Shown: positions 33,600-45,427 of the stretch, in pieces | Position numbering within the stretch: the stretch's first letter is position 1 | How the letters are laid out: each line of letters opens with the position of its first letter | Assembly (NCBI GenBank): GCA_021186555.1 | Contig: JAJKFL010000012.1 | Location: 19,169,711 to 19,233,710, forward strand | Direction: 5' to 3' | Source: Reticulitermes speratus | Lineage: Eukaryota; Arthropoda; Insecta; Blattodea; Rhinotermitidae | DNA: 64,000 nt | The notes under the pieces: model-generated | Told to the model about the DNA's origin: nothing | Seen by the model: the letters and a program-made list of their open reading frames with translations, nothing else | Database searches by the model: none | Translations under genes and position numbers: made by a program

Positions 33600-33785
33600 A
33601 GAATGCTGTATTTTGGGATGTGACACCGTGTAGTCTGGGTGGAATTTACTGACGCTTCGATGAGATGTGCTACCTTTATCGTCAAGGTATAATTGTGAGA
33701 GATAAGGGCAGTATCTTCCTTCAAAATGAAGATAAATTTTTACCAGCCTGCACGGTGTCACATCCCAGAAGATAGTGTTGTTCAT
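33600..33785. repeat. Decayed palindromic Penelope-like element
   Basis: Left TTTTGGGATGTGACACCGTG mirrors right CACGGTGTCACATCCCAGAA. Internal ACTGACGCTTCGATGAG and AAAATGAAGATAAATTTTTACC are decayed ribozyme blocks. Confidence 0.6.
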
Positions 33786-33884
33786 AGTCATTTCAGTGTG
33801 AACTTCTGATCTCAGAGAGTCAGTGTCCAGTCTCCGAAACGACGTTCGGCTTATCTGTTTTTATCTTGGCAATGGTTGATGTCT

Positions 33885-34146
33885 GCCGATCCCAGTGGTC
33901 GTGCGATCTAAGGCGTGGGTCTGCGGCCGCTCGCTTACTAGGGATTGTGGGTTCGAATCCCGCGTAGGGCATGGATGTCTGTCTCTTGTGAGTGTTGTGT
34001 GTTGTCAGGTAGAGGTCTCTGTGACGAGGTGGTCACTCGTCCAGAGGGGTCTACTGAGTGTGGTGTGTCTAAAGTGTGTGATCGTGAAGCCTCGAAAAAT
34101 GAGGCGGCCTAGGCCCCCAAGGGGCTGTCGAGCCATCGGAAGAAAA
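33885..34146 (+). mobile_element. SINE-A copy with target duplication
   Basis: Head GCCGATCCCAGTGGTCGTGC, B box GGGTTCGAATCCC at 33949-33961, body GTGTGTTGTCAGGTAGAGG, end CAAGGGGCTGTCGAGCCATC and a short A-run. Direct repeats AATGGTTGAT at 33871-33880 and 34147-34156 flank it. It lies in inverted orientation to the next SINE-A, 280 bp away. Confidence 0.9.
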
Positions 34147-34427
34147 AATGGTTGATTTCTGAAAGAATATTCGAATATATAACTGAATATTTTATTTTGA
34201 CAGTGAACTGAAACTGTGTAAAGCGAGAGTGTGATTATAAACACAGCCTCTCTTCAAAGACTGAAACCCCCAAAGATAACAAGCGAACTATGTTGCTGTA
34301 GGCCTAAGTAAAATGTTTCTTGATTCGAGACCTTGCCTTTCATTTCCGCCTGAACTTTTTTCTTTCTCGTTCTTATTCTGACCTGTTTCTACCTACTCAT
34401 TGTAGGTGTAGAGGGTTATTGTTGCGC

Positions 34428-34620
34428 CTGATCATACTCAATGACACACCACACTCGGTAGGACTCCTCTGGACGAGGGATCGGCCCCTCGCAGAGACCT
34501 CTATCTGACAACACACACAAGACACAGACATCCTTGCTTCCGGCGGGATTCGAACCCGCAATCCCAGCAAGCGAGCTCCCGCAGACCCGCGCCTTAGGAC
34601 CGCGCGGTAACCAGGATCGG
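34428..34620 (-). mobile_element. SINE-A copy, 3' truncated
   Basis: Minus strand: head at 34600-34620 (plus strand GACCGCGCGGTAACCAGGAT), B box GGGATTCGAACCC at 34547-34559, body to CACACCACACTCGGTAGGAC. The terminal GGCC..GGGGCTGTCGAGCC block and A-tail are missing. Confidence 0.85.
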
Positions 34621-36140
34621 TCCGCCTAAATTTACGTCTGTGAAAATGTGTGAACATGAATAAGAAATGATTGTAGCCTTGCTTAAACATTTTGTATTAT
34701 ACAGAAGTACATGCATATATGTAATGTACCTATCAGCCAAAAGTTTATTGCGTACGTGCGCAACATCTAATAGTCTATGTGACGAGATGAACACTGGGAA
34801 GAGAATGTAATTATAACAGGATTACGACATGTAGATGTTTTATTTGAAAAACCGGAAGGCAATCAGTGCTTACCTTTTGGCGATGTAAAACGATGTAGGC
34901 TTGCTAAGATGAGAGAGATTAAAGAGCACGAATAAGATATCTGTAATACTCGCCAAGAGTAAATATGCAAGGATGTTTGCAGAGGTACAAACATTTGAAA
35001 CTTTTGAAACGTTCTGAGTGTCATAGAAAGTTGCTGCAAAGGGTAATCAACATCGAGACAGTGTGACTCTGTTAAAATTGGTTATCGAAACTCATAAACT
35101 AGAAGTCGCGATGAAGTAAGTGAAGGCGAAGGCATGTTTATTTCTGAATGCTTTGAACAGAGGCGTCGAACCGAAGTCGTGTTAATGGTCAAAAGAGAAG
35201 CCGCTGATATTCTTTTCTACAAACATAAGTAAAAGGAAGAAAGAAACAAAATGGATGAGTGTTGTTTTCAGATTTAAAATGTATATATTTTTTTCCAATT
35301 TCTGCGCATATAGTAACAATTCTGGCGCCTTAGCCATATAGTTGCATGCAGACATTCAATTCCTGGGCGCTGAGTTATGTTCTGTGTTTTAAGTAGAGTG
35401 AAACTGACGATTTACATGAGAATACTGATAAATGTACTTTAAGCTTCTGTCTACACTTTCCTGTATAACCTGAAATAAAACAAGTCTCTGAAACTCAAGC
35501 AGGCTGCGGTCGAATTCCGCAATATGTAGTGTTAACGTCGTTCTTCATTTGTAAATTTCTCAGTGTCGAAAACGTGAAGGGTGTTAAACACTCCCTGTGT
35601 TTAATGTTGGAGGATGTATTGGCTGTATTATGCAATAAATATTTAAGTAAAACGTACGAAATATCAAAACCTGAGTGGGCAGCATCTGCGGACCGCGTGT
35701 TTTGTAGGCCTCAAATAGAGTTCTGGTCGTGTCTTAGCAAAAGATTTACGCTGGATTGCTGTCAGTTGTCACGGTGTTGCAGAATACCGAGGAAACATGC
35801 GCTTTGCTGTTGTGTTTCATCCCTTTAATGACGAAAATTGAATTGTATTATGTTCAAAGATTCAGCTCGAACCGCGAAGTAAACGCACTTCATCTCGGTT
35901 ATAAACATAACCAGTTAATGCTTATAGGGATATATTGGATGTTTTTTTTTCTGAAATGCACACAAAACACATAAATATACTCAGTAGGCAGGGTGTAGAA
36001 TTTTTTAATGTTAAACCTGGTGGTGCATATAGTAACCACTAGGCTTTAAAGGTTTAATAGCGCATTAAGTTGAAATATTAAGACGGTGTAAACCCAATTC
36101 ATAAATATTTGTCTTTCACGTTGGGTTATCTCTAAGCGCA
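34621..36140. other. No recognisable gene
   Basis: AT-rich. A 99-codon frame at 35529-35828 has no known domain. Confidence 0.4.
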
Positions 36141-36430
36141 ATCCATACATACATAGTACATGGTGCTACAGTCCCTTCTGGGCCCTGACCTCCCTCAAAA
36201 GGCACCTACATTATTCTCTATCCCTAGAATTCCATCCTACGCTTCTTTGAGGATTTCCCGACATAAAATTTTTTAAAGAGGTGAGGTTGTGGGCCTCACG
36301 CCCAAACCTCAACTTGGAGGACCAGTGTATCCCTGTCAGCCTGGGTCATCTCCTTTGACCTGTCCGGCATGGGAGGCCCTGCCAATAGCTACGCTACCGC
36401 CGGCATAGCTCTCAGGGTAGGCGCAATCAG
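36141..36430 (-). mobile_element. Probable LINE 3'-UTR fragment
   Basis: GC-rich block with the plus-strand phrases TCCCTTCTGGGCCCTGACCT, CATGGGAGGCCCTGCCAATA and GCTACCGCCGGCATAGCTCT, ending outward in CATACATACATAGTACATGG. That gives a (TATG)n tail on the minus strand. A GC-rich body plus 4-bp tail fits a LINE end. No coding remnant identified; the family is unknown. Confidence 0.45.
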
Positions 36431-36724
36431 GGCTTTAATTTCTGTACCCTCTAGATGCTCGTAGAAGTAGATAAACGTTTTCATGTAAAGTAGCATTCGT
36501 GTTTGCCCGACTTAGATTGAAAATATACAGCCCGACACTATCCCTTACCATTATCAGATTTCATAAGATCCTCTGACCCGTTCTCGATGTGTTACATGTG
36601 TACGGACTACGGACTGACTGAGCGATATTAATATGCCCTTCCCAGGGGATGTGAACTTGCCCAAAATTGTAACTCCGTACTTCAAAAAAGGCTGAATGTG
36701 GTGATATACAAAACAATATTGAGA

Positions 36725-36905
36725 CCAGTTGCGTGATTTCAGGTTTCCGCCGCGGTGTAAATGAGATCTTCGCCCTTCTTCGATGTTACGCAGCGTAGAT
36801 TGGTAGTTAGTTACCGACGTTTCGGGATAATCTATCGGTCGCATCTTCAAGGGCCAAGCTTGACCCTTGAAGATGGGACGCAAGTAACAACCTTTAAAAA
36901 AAATG
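36725..36905. repeat. Palindromic Penelope-like element, right arm truncated
   Basis: TGATTTCAGGTTTCCGCCGC at 36733 is the inverted form of the outer flank of the 25-kb palindrome. It is followed by TTACCGACGTTTCGGGATAA, GCATCTTCAAGGGCCAAGC and the mirror TTGACCCTTGAAGATGGGAC. The right arm stops at about 36893. Confidence 0.62.
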
Positions 36906-37794
36906 TGCCCAGAAGAATGTTTTCTCTTAAGTAGGTTTAAATGGACAGTTCAGGATATTACATAAGAGAAACTTCTTGAGTTATATAGAGGTCAGGAGGT
37001 ATTGTTAGTGAAATCTAAATGCGAGGAATAATGCAATAATGAAGAGACATGTAGTGTGTAAATAATTTTGGAGGGGCATTCGCTCTGAATACGGCCTTTC
37101 GGAATGGAAGTGGCTGAGTGCCTTCTGCGTTAGCGGATTTTGTTATTAGCGGTGTTCCGCTGTCGTCATTTTCGAACTCCATTATACAAATCACCGTTCC
37201 TCCCAAAAAAGAACAAAGAAAAATTACTCTCGCCTTTCTTTTCCTGTTTATTTCTGGCGCTAAGCCATTTGAACACTTCATTGATTCAGTTCTTGCACGG
37301 CCTTCATGTTCAAAACACCAGCGCTCCACAACCACAACTGAAAACTCAAGACGGTCTTATTGCGTATTCTGATGGCGAATGTCGAAAGAAGTGGTGGTGG
37401 CGGTGGGGCGGTGGGTATGAACTTTTGAGTGGGTTAAATCCTCAGGCGAGATTTGACTTAAGCTCATCGACACGGGGATTTAATCCTCATGATAACCACC
37501 CCACCCAAACCCTTCACTTTCTTCCAAGGGAGTAAGAGGTAGCAAGACAAGACGATTCTTTCAAACGACTTTACGCTTCTTTTTTTGGCGCGCTGCTGAA
37601 GTATGTGTGGGCGGAGGGGGTTACTTTCCATTTTCAACTCCAGGCTGTTGTTCTGTCGGTGTCTTCTGACTTAATTCTCCAATCCCGCTCTTTTTACTGT
37701 CATCTGCAAACCTTTGAAGTAGTCTAAATCAATCTACTTCTTTGTACATTAACGAAACATGATGAAAGCTGGGTATTATACGTAGTATATATAT
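36906..37794. other. No recognisable gene
   Basis: Overlapping short frames at 37015-37535 on both strands show no recognisable domain. Confidence 0.4.
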
Positions 37795-37807
37795 TGTGTG
37801 TGTGTGT

Positions 37808-39495
37808 GGCTAATTTAACGACACTCTCAGTAACTTAGAATACAGGGTGAGCCAAAATATATGAGACGAATAAAAATTTTATTTCTTCACAGGGCTTAGT
37901 AGAAAGGTGGAATAACTACATGCATACTTGAAGGGTCTGTCTGCATGTTTTACGTCGGTGCGGCTAATTTAACGACACTCTCAGTAACTTAGAATACAGG
38001 GTGAGCCAAAATATATGAGACGAATAAAAATTTTATTTCTTCACAGGGCTTAGTAGAAAGGTGGAATAACTACATGCATACTTGAAGGGTCTGTCTGCAT
38101 GTTTTACGTCGGTGCGGCTAATTTAACGACACTCTCAGTAACTTAGAATACAGGGTGAGCCAAAATATATGAGACGAATAAAAATTTTATTTCTTAACAG
38201 GGCTTAGTAGAAAGGTGGAATAACTACATGCATACTTGAAGGGTCTGTCTGCATGTTTTACGTCGGTGCGGCTAATTTAACGACACTCTCAGTAACTTAG
38301 AATACAGGGTGAGCCAAAATATATGAGACGAATAAAAATTTTATTTCTTAACAGGGCTTAGTAGAAAGGTGGAATAACTACATGCATACTTGAAGGGTCT
38401 GTCTGCATGTTTTACGTCGGTGCGGCTAATTTAACGACACTCTCAGTAACTTAGAATACAGGGTGAGCCAAAATATATGAGACGAATAAAAATTTTATTT
38501 CTTCACAGGGCTTAGTAGAAAGTGGAATAACTGCATGCATACTTGAAGGGGCTGTCTGCATGTTTTACGTCGGTGTGACAATTTAACGACACTCTCAGTA
38601 ACTTAGAATACAGGGTGAGCCAAAATATATGAGACGAATAAAAATTGTATTTCTTCACAGGGCTTAGTAGAAAGGTGGAATAACTACATGCATACTTGAA
38701 GGGGCTGTCTGCATGTTTTACGTCGGTGCGGCTAATTTAACGACACTGTCAGTAACTTAGAATACAGGGTGAGCCAAAATATATGAGACGAATAAAAATT
38801 TTATTTTTTCACAGGACTTAGTAGAAAGGTGGAATAACTACATGCATACTTGAAGGGGCTGTCTGCATGTTTTACGTCGGTGCGGCTAATTTAACGACAC
38901 TCTCAGTAACTTAGAATACAGGTGAGCCAAAATATATGAGACGAATAAAAATTTTATTTCTTTACAGGGCTTAGTAGAAAGTGGAATAACTACATGCATA
39001 CTTGAAGGGGCTGTCTGCATGTTTTACGTCGGTGTGACTAATTTAACGACACTCTCAGTAACTTAGAATACAGGGTGAGCCAAAATATATGAGACGAATA
39101 AAAATTTTATTTCTTCGCAGGGCTTAGTAGAAAGTGGAATAACTAATTCATACTTGAATCGTCTGTCTGCATGTTTTACGTCAGTGCGGCTAATTTAACG
39201 ACACTCTCAGTAACTTAGAATACAGGGTGAGCCAAAATATATGAGACGAATAAAAATTTTATTTCTTTACAGGGCTTAGTAGAAAGTGGAATAACTACAT
39301 GCATACTTGAAGGGGCTGTCTGCATGTTTTACGTCGGTGTGACTAATTTAACGACACTCTCAGTAACTTAGAATACAGGGTGAGCCAAAATGTATGAGAC
39401 GAATAAAAATTTTATTTCTTCGCAGGGCTTAGTAGAAAGTGGAATAACTACATGCATACTTGAATGGTCTGTCTACATGTTTAACGTCAGTTTAC
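37808..39495. repeat. 154-bp satellite, 11 tandem copies
   Basis: Units start GGCTAATTTAACGACACTCT at 37808, 37962, 38116, 38270, 38424 and so on (period 153-154) and contain TACAGGGTGAGCCAAAATAT, ATGAGACGAATAAAAATTTT and ACTACATGCATACTTGAAGG. Copies differ by a few substitutions (TCTTCACAGG, TCTTAACAGG, TCTTTACAGG) and single-base losses. The last unit (39470-39495) is more diverged. A (TG)n tract precedes the array. The TACAGGGTGAGCCAAAA block looks like a DNA-transposon terminus. Confidence 0.95.
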
Positions 39496-40261
39496 AGTTG
39501 TAGTTGTTCTGATTTAGTGAACAATATAGTTAATAATCGTCCCATGCATTTTGGCCCATTCGACGAGTGACTGGATGATAGTGGATTACAGTAGTCGGTG
39601 TTCTGGCTGACATTGCAATGACGCACAATAAAATGTCACGATTTTGCTATTCATCCTTAGAAGTCATTATATTAGAAACTAGTAATATGGGAAGTTGCAT
39701 GTAAACTTTTGTCTTTCGTGGAAAAACTCGGAAGAATCCTGGCAAACATCGATGCTGCTGGCGGAATTTCGTCCCACGATCCGGTGTTTGGAGTCTAGTC
39801 AGATTGTTCAACTGAATAATAACAAGCAGAATTAAGTAATTATCGAAATTCATGCAGCCAGAGCATTGCAGCTGGAGTCCTCTCGTTTTATTGACTCCCT
39901 TCAGACCAGTCCCAACGTATTGCCGCGTGGCGTTTACATCATTAAAATTATTTACTAACTGTGTTATCCAGGCTCTGATGCAGTTACAATACATCAAGAG
40001 GATATGCAAATAGAAGCAGGAATCCGAAATTGACAAGGAACATAAATATTCAACAAGTTGCACGAAAAATTTGACAACATAGCCGAACATTAAAGTGATT
40101 CTGCTGTTAAAATTTTGATTAGCAAAACGAGAACAGGGAATGTGCGTTTCAGTAGTGACATCTATTGCAAATACAGATAACGAGCAGGGAATACACATTT
40201 CAGTAGTGACATCTATTGTGAATACAGATAATGGATACGGAGAACACATTCAGTGCATGTG
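39496..40261. other. No recognisable gene; short duplicated block
   Basis: 40131-40225 holds two copies of a ~55-bp unit (CAGTAGTGACATCTATTG). The 200-codon minus frame 39647-40249 includes this duplication and no known domain. Confidence 0.45.
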
Positions 40262-40640
40262 GGTATTAACTAACTCCATGGAGCAGAGTCCTTCTTGAGA
40301 AGCTAACAGGTCGTCAGCTAGTCAAGAAATTCCCGCGTTTTAAGGAACCCGAAGGTTCATTACCGCACTCACAAGAGCCCGCCACCTGTCCCTATCCTGA
40401 GCCATATCAATCCAGTCCATGCCCCCCATCCCACTTCTTGAAGATCGATTTTAATATTATCCTCCCATCTATGCCTGGGTCTTCCAAGTGGTCTCCTTCC
40501 CTCAGGTCTCCCCGCCAAAACCCTGTATGCACCACTCCCCTCACCCATACGTACTACATGCCCCGCCCACCTCATTCTTCTCGATTTGATCACCCGAATA
40601 ATATTTGGTGATGAGTACAGATCATTAAGTTCCTCGTTAT
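40262..40640 (-). mobile_element. LINE-F 3' end with C-terminal ORF remnant
   Basis: The minus-strand frame 40369-40593 reads [20 protein letters not shown], then [18 protein letters not shown] and IDLQEVGWG. This is the C-terminal region shared by many insect non-LTR retrotransposon proteins. The reverse transcriptase itself is absent (5' truncated). The 3' UTR continues to a short TAAC/GTTA tail at 40262-40275. Other ends of this LINE: 13015, 20745, 49487, 50003 (+), and copies in the duplicated segment. Confidence 0.8.
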
Positions 40641-40671
40641 GTATGGGTATTATGTGGAAAAAGTAAATTTG

Positions 40672-40915
40672 TACCTGTGCTTAATTAAACATCTCGCCAG
40701 AAGTTGTGTGATAAAGTGTAGGTATAACTCCACTTATTCTTAACCTTGGTACTAGAAGATGAGTGGCTAGCTTCACAAGCAGGCCACTTCATCCCCGAGA
40801 AAATATCCCGTTTTGCCCATTGAGTGAGAGACTGATTGGAACTCAAGAGCCGGTGGAATTCTTAGGAGAGCAAAAAAATTTCTTGCCCTTACACGGAATC
40901 GAACTACGATTAAGT
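40672..40915 (-). mobile_element. SINE-D copy, diverged
   Basis: CTTATTCTTAACCTTGGTAC, AGCAGGCCACTTCATCCCCG, TGGAACTCAAGAGCCGGTGG and a decayed B box (CGGAATCGAACTACG). The outer end shares GTGCTTAATTAAAC with 4236-4250. Confidence 0.62.
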
Positions 40916-40917
40916 AA

Positions 40918-41570
40918 GTAATATCAAAAACATTGACAAGGACTTCTTCCATTGTAACAAGTACTCTAAATTGACACTACGTTTCGGAAGCATCTGCTTC
41001 CTTCCTCAGGTGAAACCACTAATCCTAAGAAACTATTGATCAAAATATAACAGCACACGTCATCATAAATAGCATGCGAGGAACAATAAACCAGTACATC
41101 TAAAAATATGAATTTCACGTACGAAAACCCTAAAAATATAATAACAATAAAGAAATTAAAAACTAAAAAAAAAATAGGTTTGCAAGTCATGATACCAGAT
41201 TAATAAAATATAGAAAGGATCAATAAAAATATAGTAGTCAAATGCGTAAAGAATAATCATCCTTTGGTGGTGGAAATAGAACCAACACAGAGAAAATACA
41301 TGACATGAGACAAACAAGAACCTAAACTAAATCACAGTAAGTTCCTTCCTTAACAAGGGGAACCAAATGGAGATATTTTTAGATGTATTTTTGTTATTCC
41401 TCGCATGTGATTTATGATGATATATTTAGTTATATTTTGTTGAATTGTTTTTAGGATTAGTGTTTTCACCTGAGGAATGAAGCAGATGCTTCGGAACCAT
41501 AAGTTAAATTTGAATTTTTTTTTTTTTTGACAATGGGGAAAGTCCTTGTGAATTTTGTTGATATTACTCA
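40918..41570. repeat. Palindromic Penelope-like element with 380-bp centre
   Basis: Left arm 40918-41051 and right arm 41433-41570 are inverted copies: AAAACATTGACAAGGACTTC mirrors GAAAGTCCTTGTGAATTTTG, and CTTCCTCAGGTGAAACCACT mirrors AGTGTTTTCACCTGAGGAAT. The centre is AT-rich and non-coding. Confidence 0.78.
40975..41012 (-). ncRNA. Hammerhead ribozyme motif
   Basis: Minus strand: CAC (41012-41010), CTGAGGA (41009-41003), stem II GGAAGC/GCTTCC around AGAT (six pairs, strongest of all copies), GAAA (40985-40982), CG, UA, GTG (40977-40975). The right-arm counterpart has CTGAGGA but GGAAC in place of GAAAC. Confidence 0.58.
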
Positions 41571-43088
41571 TGTAACCCCTTGTCAAAACTCTATATGCTA
41601 CGATTTCCTAGTTGCCCAGTCCGTAGCCTAGTTCATACGAATTATTCTTGTCCTGTTTCAAGCATTTAGAGCACAGTGTTTGTGTTTGCCACGTGATTAA
41701 ATACTGAAAACTGCATTTTTTTCCCCCCGCAGTAATCATGTATGAATTTCGCCTAATTCATACAGCACACACCGATAGCTTCTGCCGCACAGCATTAACA
41801 ACTGATCTTCGCAACGGAGAGGTAATATATTTTCTGTGGAGTTTTAAATATTAATAATACTTCAAAAAATGATAAGACCTGTTTACCAATTGCCCTTTTA
41901 GAAAGTGTTTGGCCGTGGGGAATGAGTCTAAGGATAGATTTTTATGTTTTTGTGCAAAGTGTTTATAAGAACACGACGCGCACAGGTGAGTGTCATAGTC
42001 TGTATCACAGTTTGTAAAGCGTTTGTAGGCGGTGCGTAGACACAGGATGTCTTAAGCTTCGAACATACAAAGATACTTCATTCTCACAGCGGATGACATA
42101 AACCCATGATTGAAAATGTCACGTTAGACAACCTTAATTTAAGCGAAAGTGGATTGTTAATCAACGGAAAATTAGCTCAGCATGTTATGCCATACTGGAT
42201 GACGGTTATGGTGATAATACACTCACCGCGCATGTCAGTGACAGGTAGGGAGTTAAATCCTGGGACAGATTATCGAAGTACAGACATACACACAAGAATG
42301 GCGTGTACAACAGTGATTAACTTAAACCGCACATTCTTGGTATCCTGTATTTCAGACTTGTATTATTTTTACTGTTCAGTATTATTAGCAGCTGATAATG
42401 TTACACTTACAGATCTGTTTTTTTAATATTGTAATATTAGTGGCATACCCGTAACACAATTCAACTGCAATTTTGACATTTACCATCTTCACCTACGGTT
42501 TCTACAGATAATCGTTTCGTTGGTTGCCTGCTGTAGTTGGATTATAGACTTCGAGAGATGTTTCGAAATTACGCGTTGACAAAATACGCACTCTGTGAAC
42601 CTTTATAATTCACGGCCAAGCAGCTTGATAGTGTAGGCGGTGTTACTACCCATAGAGGTTTCATCCGAAAGGTTGAGACTGCAATACCGACTGAAGCGTA
42701 AGTACCTTTTACTGTCATATATGGCTACAGTCACGTGATTGTATTTGTAACTACTAGAAACTTTGCGAGTTTAGAGGTTTCTGCAGTAGTGTAAATGAGG
42801 GTTCAGGTCTTGTGGAATGTGACGCTGCTTTGAAACGTCGGAAGCCACTCATACAGCGATACAGTGTCATATTTCAGAAGAGCGGAACACTACTATTAGG
42901 AAATGTGGTACAGAGAGACAAACCGGTAAACAGCGTCTTGCTTAGATTAATTACATTTACACTAACGTAGGGCCCGTTGTAATTTAAGCTGTAAGGTGTC
43001 AAAAACCAACTGTGCCAAAGACAGCTGACCTCGATCAACTCTTAAGTGTCGTACGTTTCTTGTAGTCACACCTTAACCAGCTGTATTA
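41571..43088. other. No recognisable gene
   Basis: 42775-42895 carries a half palindrome related to 13440-13640 (TGGAATGTGACGCTGCTTTG, GAAACGTCGGAAGCC). No exon or ORF recognised. Confidence 0.4.
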
Positions 43089-43690
43089 CCATTCATTCAT
43101 TCATTCTGTAGTCTGTCTTACGACAGGTCCGTAGCCTCTTCCAAAGCGAGATCTCCATTGAGTGCGATTAGTGCTTGCTCTTCAATTTCCAGTATCTTCT
43201 CTTTTCCTTAAGGTCATCCAGTAGCTGCTTACGTCTTCCCCCTCGTCTTCCCGTCATTTCTATCCTTCCTTCGAACTTTCCTTCAATCACGTGTTTCAGA
43301 AGGCAGTTTCTACGCAGGTTGTGACCAATCCAGTTAGCCTTTCTTCTCTTTATTGTATGTAGGATATTCCTCTCCTCCTTGACTCTATGTAATACTTCTT
43401 CATTTCTCACACGATCGGTCCGACTGATCTTCTCCATTCTTCTCCAGCACCACATTTAAAAACTTTCCAGATACTTCTGATCTACTTTCCGAAGTGTACA
43501 CGTTTCAGCACCATACAAAGCTATGCTCCAAATGTAGCACTTTACTAGTTTCTTCTGTAAATTTAAGTCCAGTTTGCTGTAGAAAAGATTTTTCTTCTTG
43601 TTGAATGCTGCTTTTGCCAGTATTACCATTAACGGTAACAATATATTCTTTCAAATCAGTACGATTATAGAGAGATAATTGTGTCACTAA
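43089..43690 (-). mobile_element. LINE 3' end with (AATG)n tail
   Basis: 5'-truncated non-LTR retrotransposon. The tail reads GAATGAATGAATGAATGG on the minus strand (43089-43107). It encodes the distal RT and C-terminal region, described in the next entry. Its tail differs from that of LINE-F. Confidence 0.82.
43168..43641 (-). pseudogene. LINE reverse-transcriptase C-terminal region, frameshifted
   Basis: Two minus-strand frames abut: 43456-43641 (FNKKKNLFYSKLDLNLQKKL, SIALYGAETCTLRK) and 43168-43455 (WCWRRMEKISRTDRVRNEEV, RKANWIGHNLRRNCLLKH). The SIALYGAE..TLRK and W.GH.LRR.CLL blocks are the usual distal RT and C-terminal motifs of insect LINE proteins. A stop codon lies between the frames at about 43456-43458. 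Catalytic RT motifs are upstream and missing. Non-functional. Confidence 0.82.
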
Positions 43691-44399
43691 TCCTCCATTA
43701 TCATTCGGGTAGCCACATCGTCAGCTCAAAATTGTATTCCCTATAAACACAGTTTTTTTTTCGGATAAATGCAGATTTGACGCACAGCGTACAATAAATA
43801 TCAATGTGAACTACTTTCAATTTGCCTATAGCTTCTGCTGCTGTATACATAATGGTATTGTTTTATATGGAATTCTGTAGCAGTGTAACAACGTGCTAAT
43901 AAAATATCGCCCTTTTTTTAGTGTGTATGATTTAATTCAGCAGATGAAATATCATTTATATTTATCCTAGTTCATTTTCTATGTATGAGAACTGAAAGTA
44001 ATGTTTATTTTAGCATAAAATCCTTGGTCTGAATATTTGCTGTAAGTATGTGTCAAGTCAAATATGCTTTTATGTTTTTAAGAGTATAATAATGTTGCAC
44101 AGTGCGTTAACACCCAATGAATTGTTATTCAAAAAATTAGATCGTTGCTCTAAGAAAATGCATGATAAATTTGGAGAGGGGGGGGGGGGGGTTTGTTGTA
44201 CAGTTAGCAATCCCTTTTTCAATGGTTTCGCGCTTTCAAAATTTAAACATTTTATACTTTCATTTTATTTCAGCCTCCGGTGTCTGTGTGGATCTGTGTA
44301 TACAAAATGGACAAATATATCGTTGGTTGCGTGACACGAATGTAGATTGACGGGCCTAGGGAGCATGTATCATGTCATGTTTAATGTATTAAATAATAA
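43691..44399. other. No recognisable gene; poly-G run
   Basis: G run of about 13 at 44178-44190. Otherwise AT-rich. Confidence 0.4.
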
Positions 44400-44530
44400 T
44401 TCGGTCAACGTAACTGTCTTTTTATTATAAAAACAATACCTGTTTTTACAATTCGCTGCATGTTTCAACCTAAGAGGTCATCATGAGGCGAAAATACAAT
44501 ATATATGAGAGGACTTTACACGTCCATATA
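44400..44530 (-). repeat. Single Penelope-like arm
   Basis: TTTTTACAATTCGCTGCATG then TTTCAACCTAAGAGGTCATC corresponds to the left arm of the 27.6-kb palindrome. On the minus strand: TTCGC, CTCATGA (core altered), stem II ACCT/AGGT, GAAA, CATG, GCGAA. No right arm is present. Confidence 0.5.
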
Positions 44531-45427
44531 CCCTCCAGAGTCTAGAGCAGTGTTTCACAGACTTTCTGGTAAATCGGGCCCTTATATATTTTCGTTAATT
44601 CTGCTGACCCTCTTCCCCAAAATTATCTGAACTCGAGGACCCCTAAGGCACATCTCGCGGTAATATTCGAAGTTCGAATAATTACAAACGAGGAACATAT
44701 TTCGACTGTAAAACTCTATTAAATGAACGTAAAAACTCATTACAAGTACTACGGGTTTCCTACCAGTATTTACAATAGAACTAAGATTAAGAAATACTTA
44801 ATGGCAAAACTTCATGTTCTACGGTGAGCGGAATCTGAGTATTCTTATACCATTATTCTATGCAAAGATATTTTGTAAAATGTTAAATATATTCAATACA
44901 GTATTATTTATTCCTTATTAATTATAATAGGAGGACAAGAATAATCTAGTGGACCCACAAGCCTCCGCGGAACGTGACTGTTCTAGGGGATATGCCTGCT
45001 GGATGGCGGATGAGTGATGGTAAGTGTATGGCAAGCCAAGCACTTGAAAATCCTTCCAGTGGGAGTCGAATTATTCTGTGTGGATGGAAGGGGAGTGGAA
45101 CGGACACAAAGCCAGATAGACACAGACAGAGAGAGAAACACGAGGAAGCTAATTTCAATTTTTCTCAATTGTTTTGCAGACGGGCCTAGAAACCAATCTA
45201 AAAGATCCTCCTTGAGTATGAGATATACCTCTTTCTTGAACCTTGTACCTGAGCTAGAATTACGGTGTCGTAACATTTTATGACCTTCTTGTAAAGGTAT
45301 TAACTTAAGCAGCAGTGAAGTGTCTTGCCTGATGCTGTGATGACGACGGTTTAAGGGCACAACAGTGAGGGACTTGGAATGAAAGAGACAGGAATTAGAG
45401 GCAATCAAGGAAAGAACAAAATAAAAT
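44531..45427. other. Host flank left of the duplicated segment
   Basis: 44549 onward (CAGTGTTTCACAGACTTTCT) looks like one hAT-type end without a partner. A 166-codon minus frame at 44983-45483 crosses the duplication boundary and shows no domain. 45428 is the inferred empty insertion site. Confidence 0.45.

Noticed and set aside
39647..40249. 200-codon minus ORF
   Set aside because: No recognisable domain, contains a short tandem duplication, and no supporting splice or start context.
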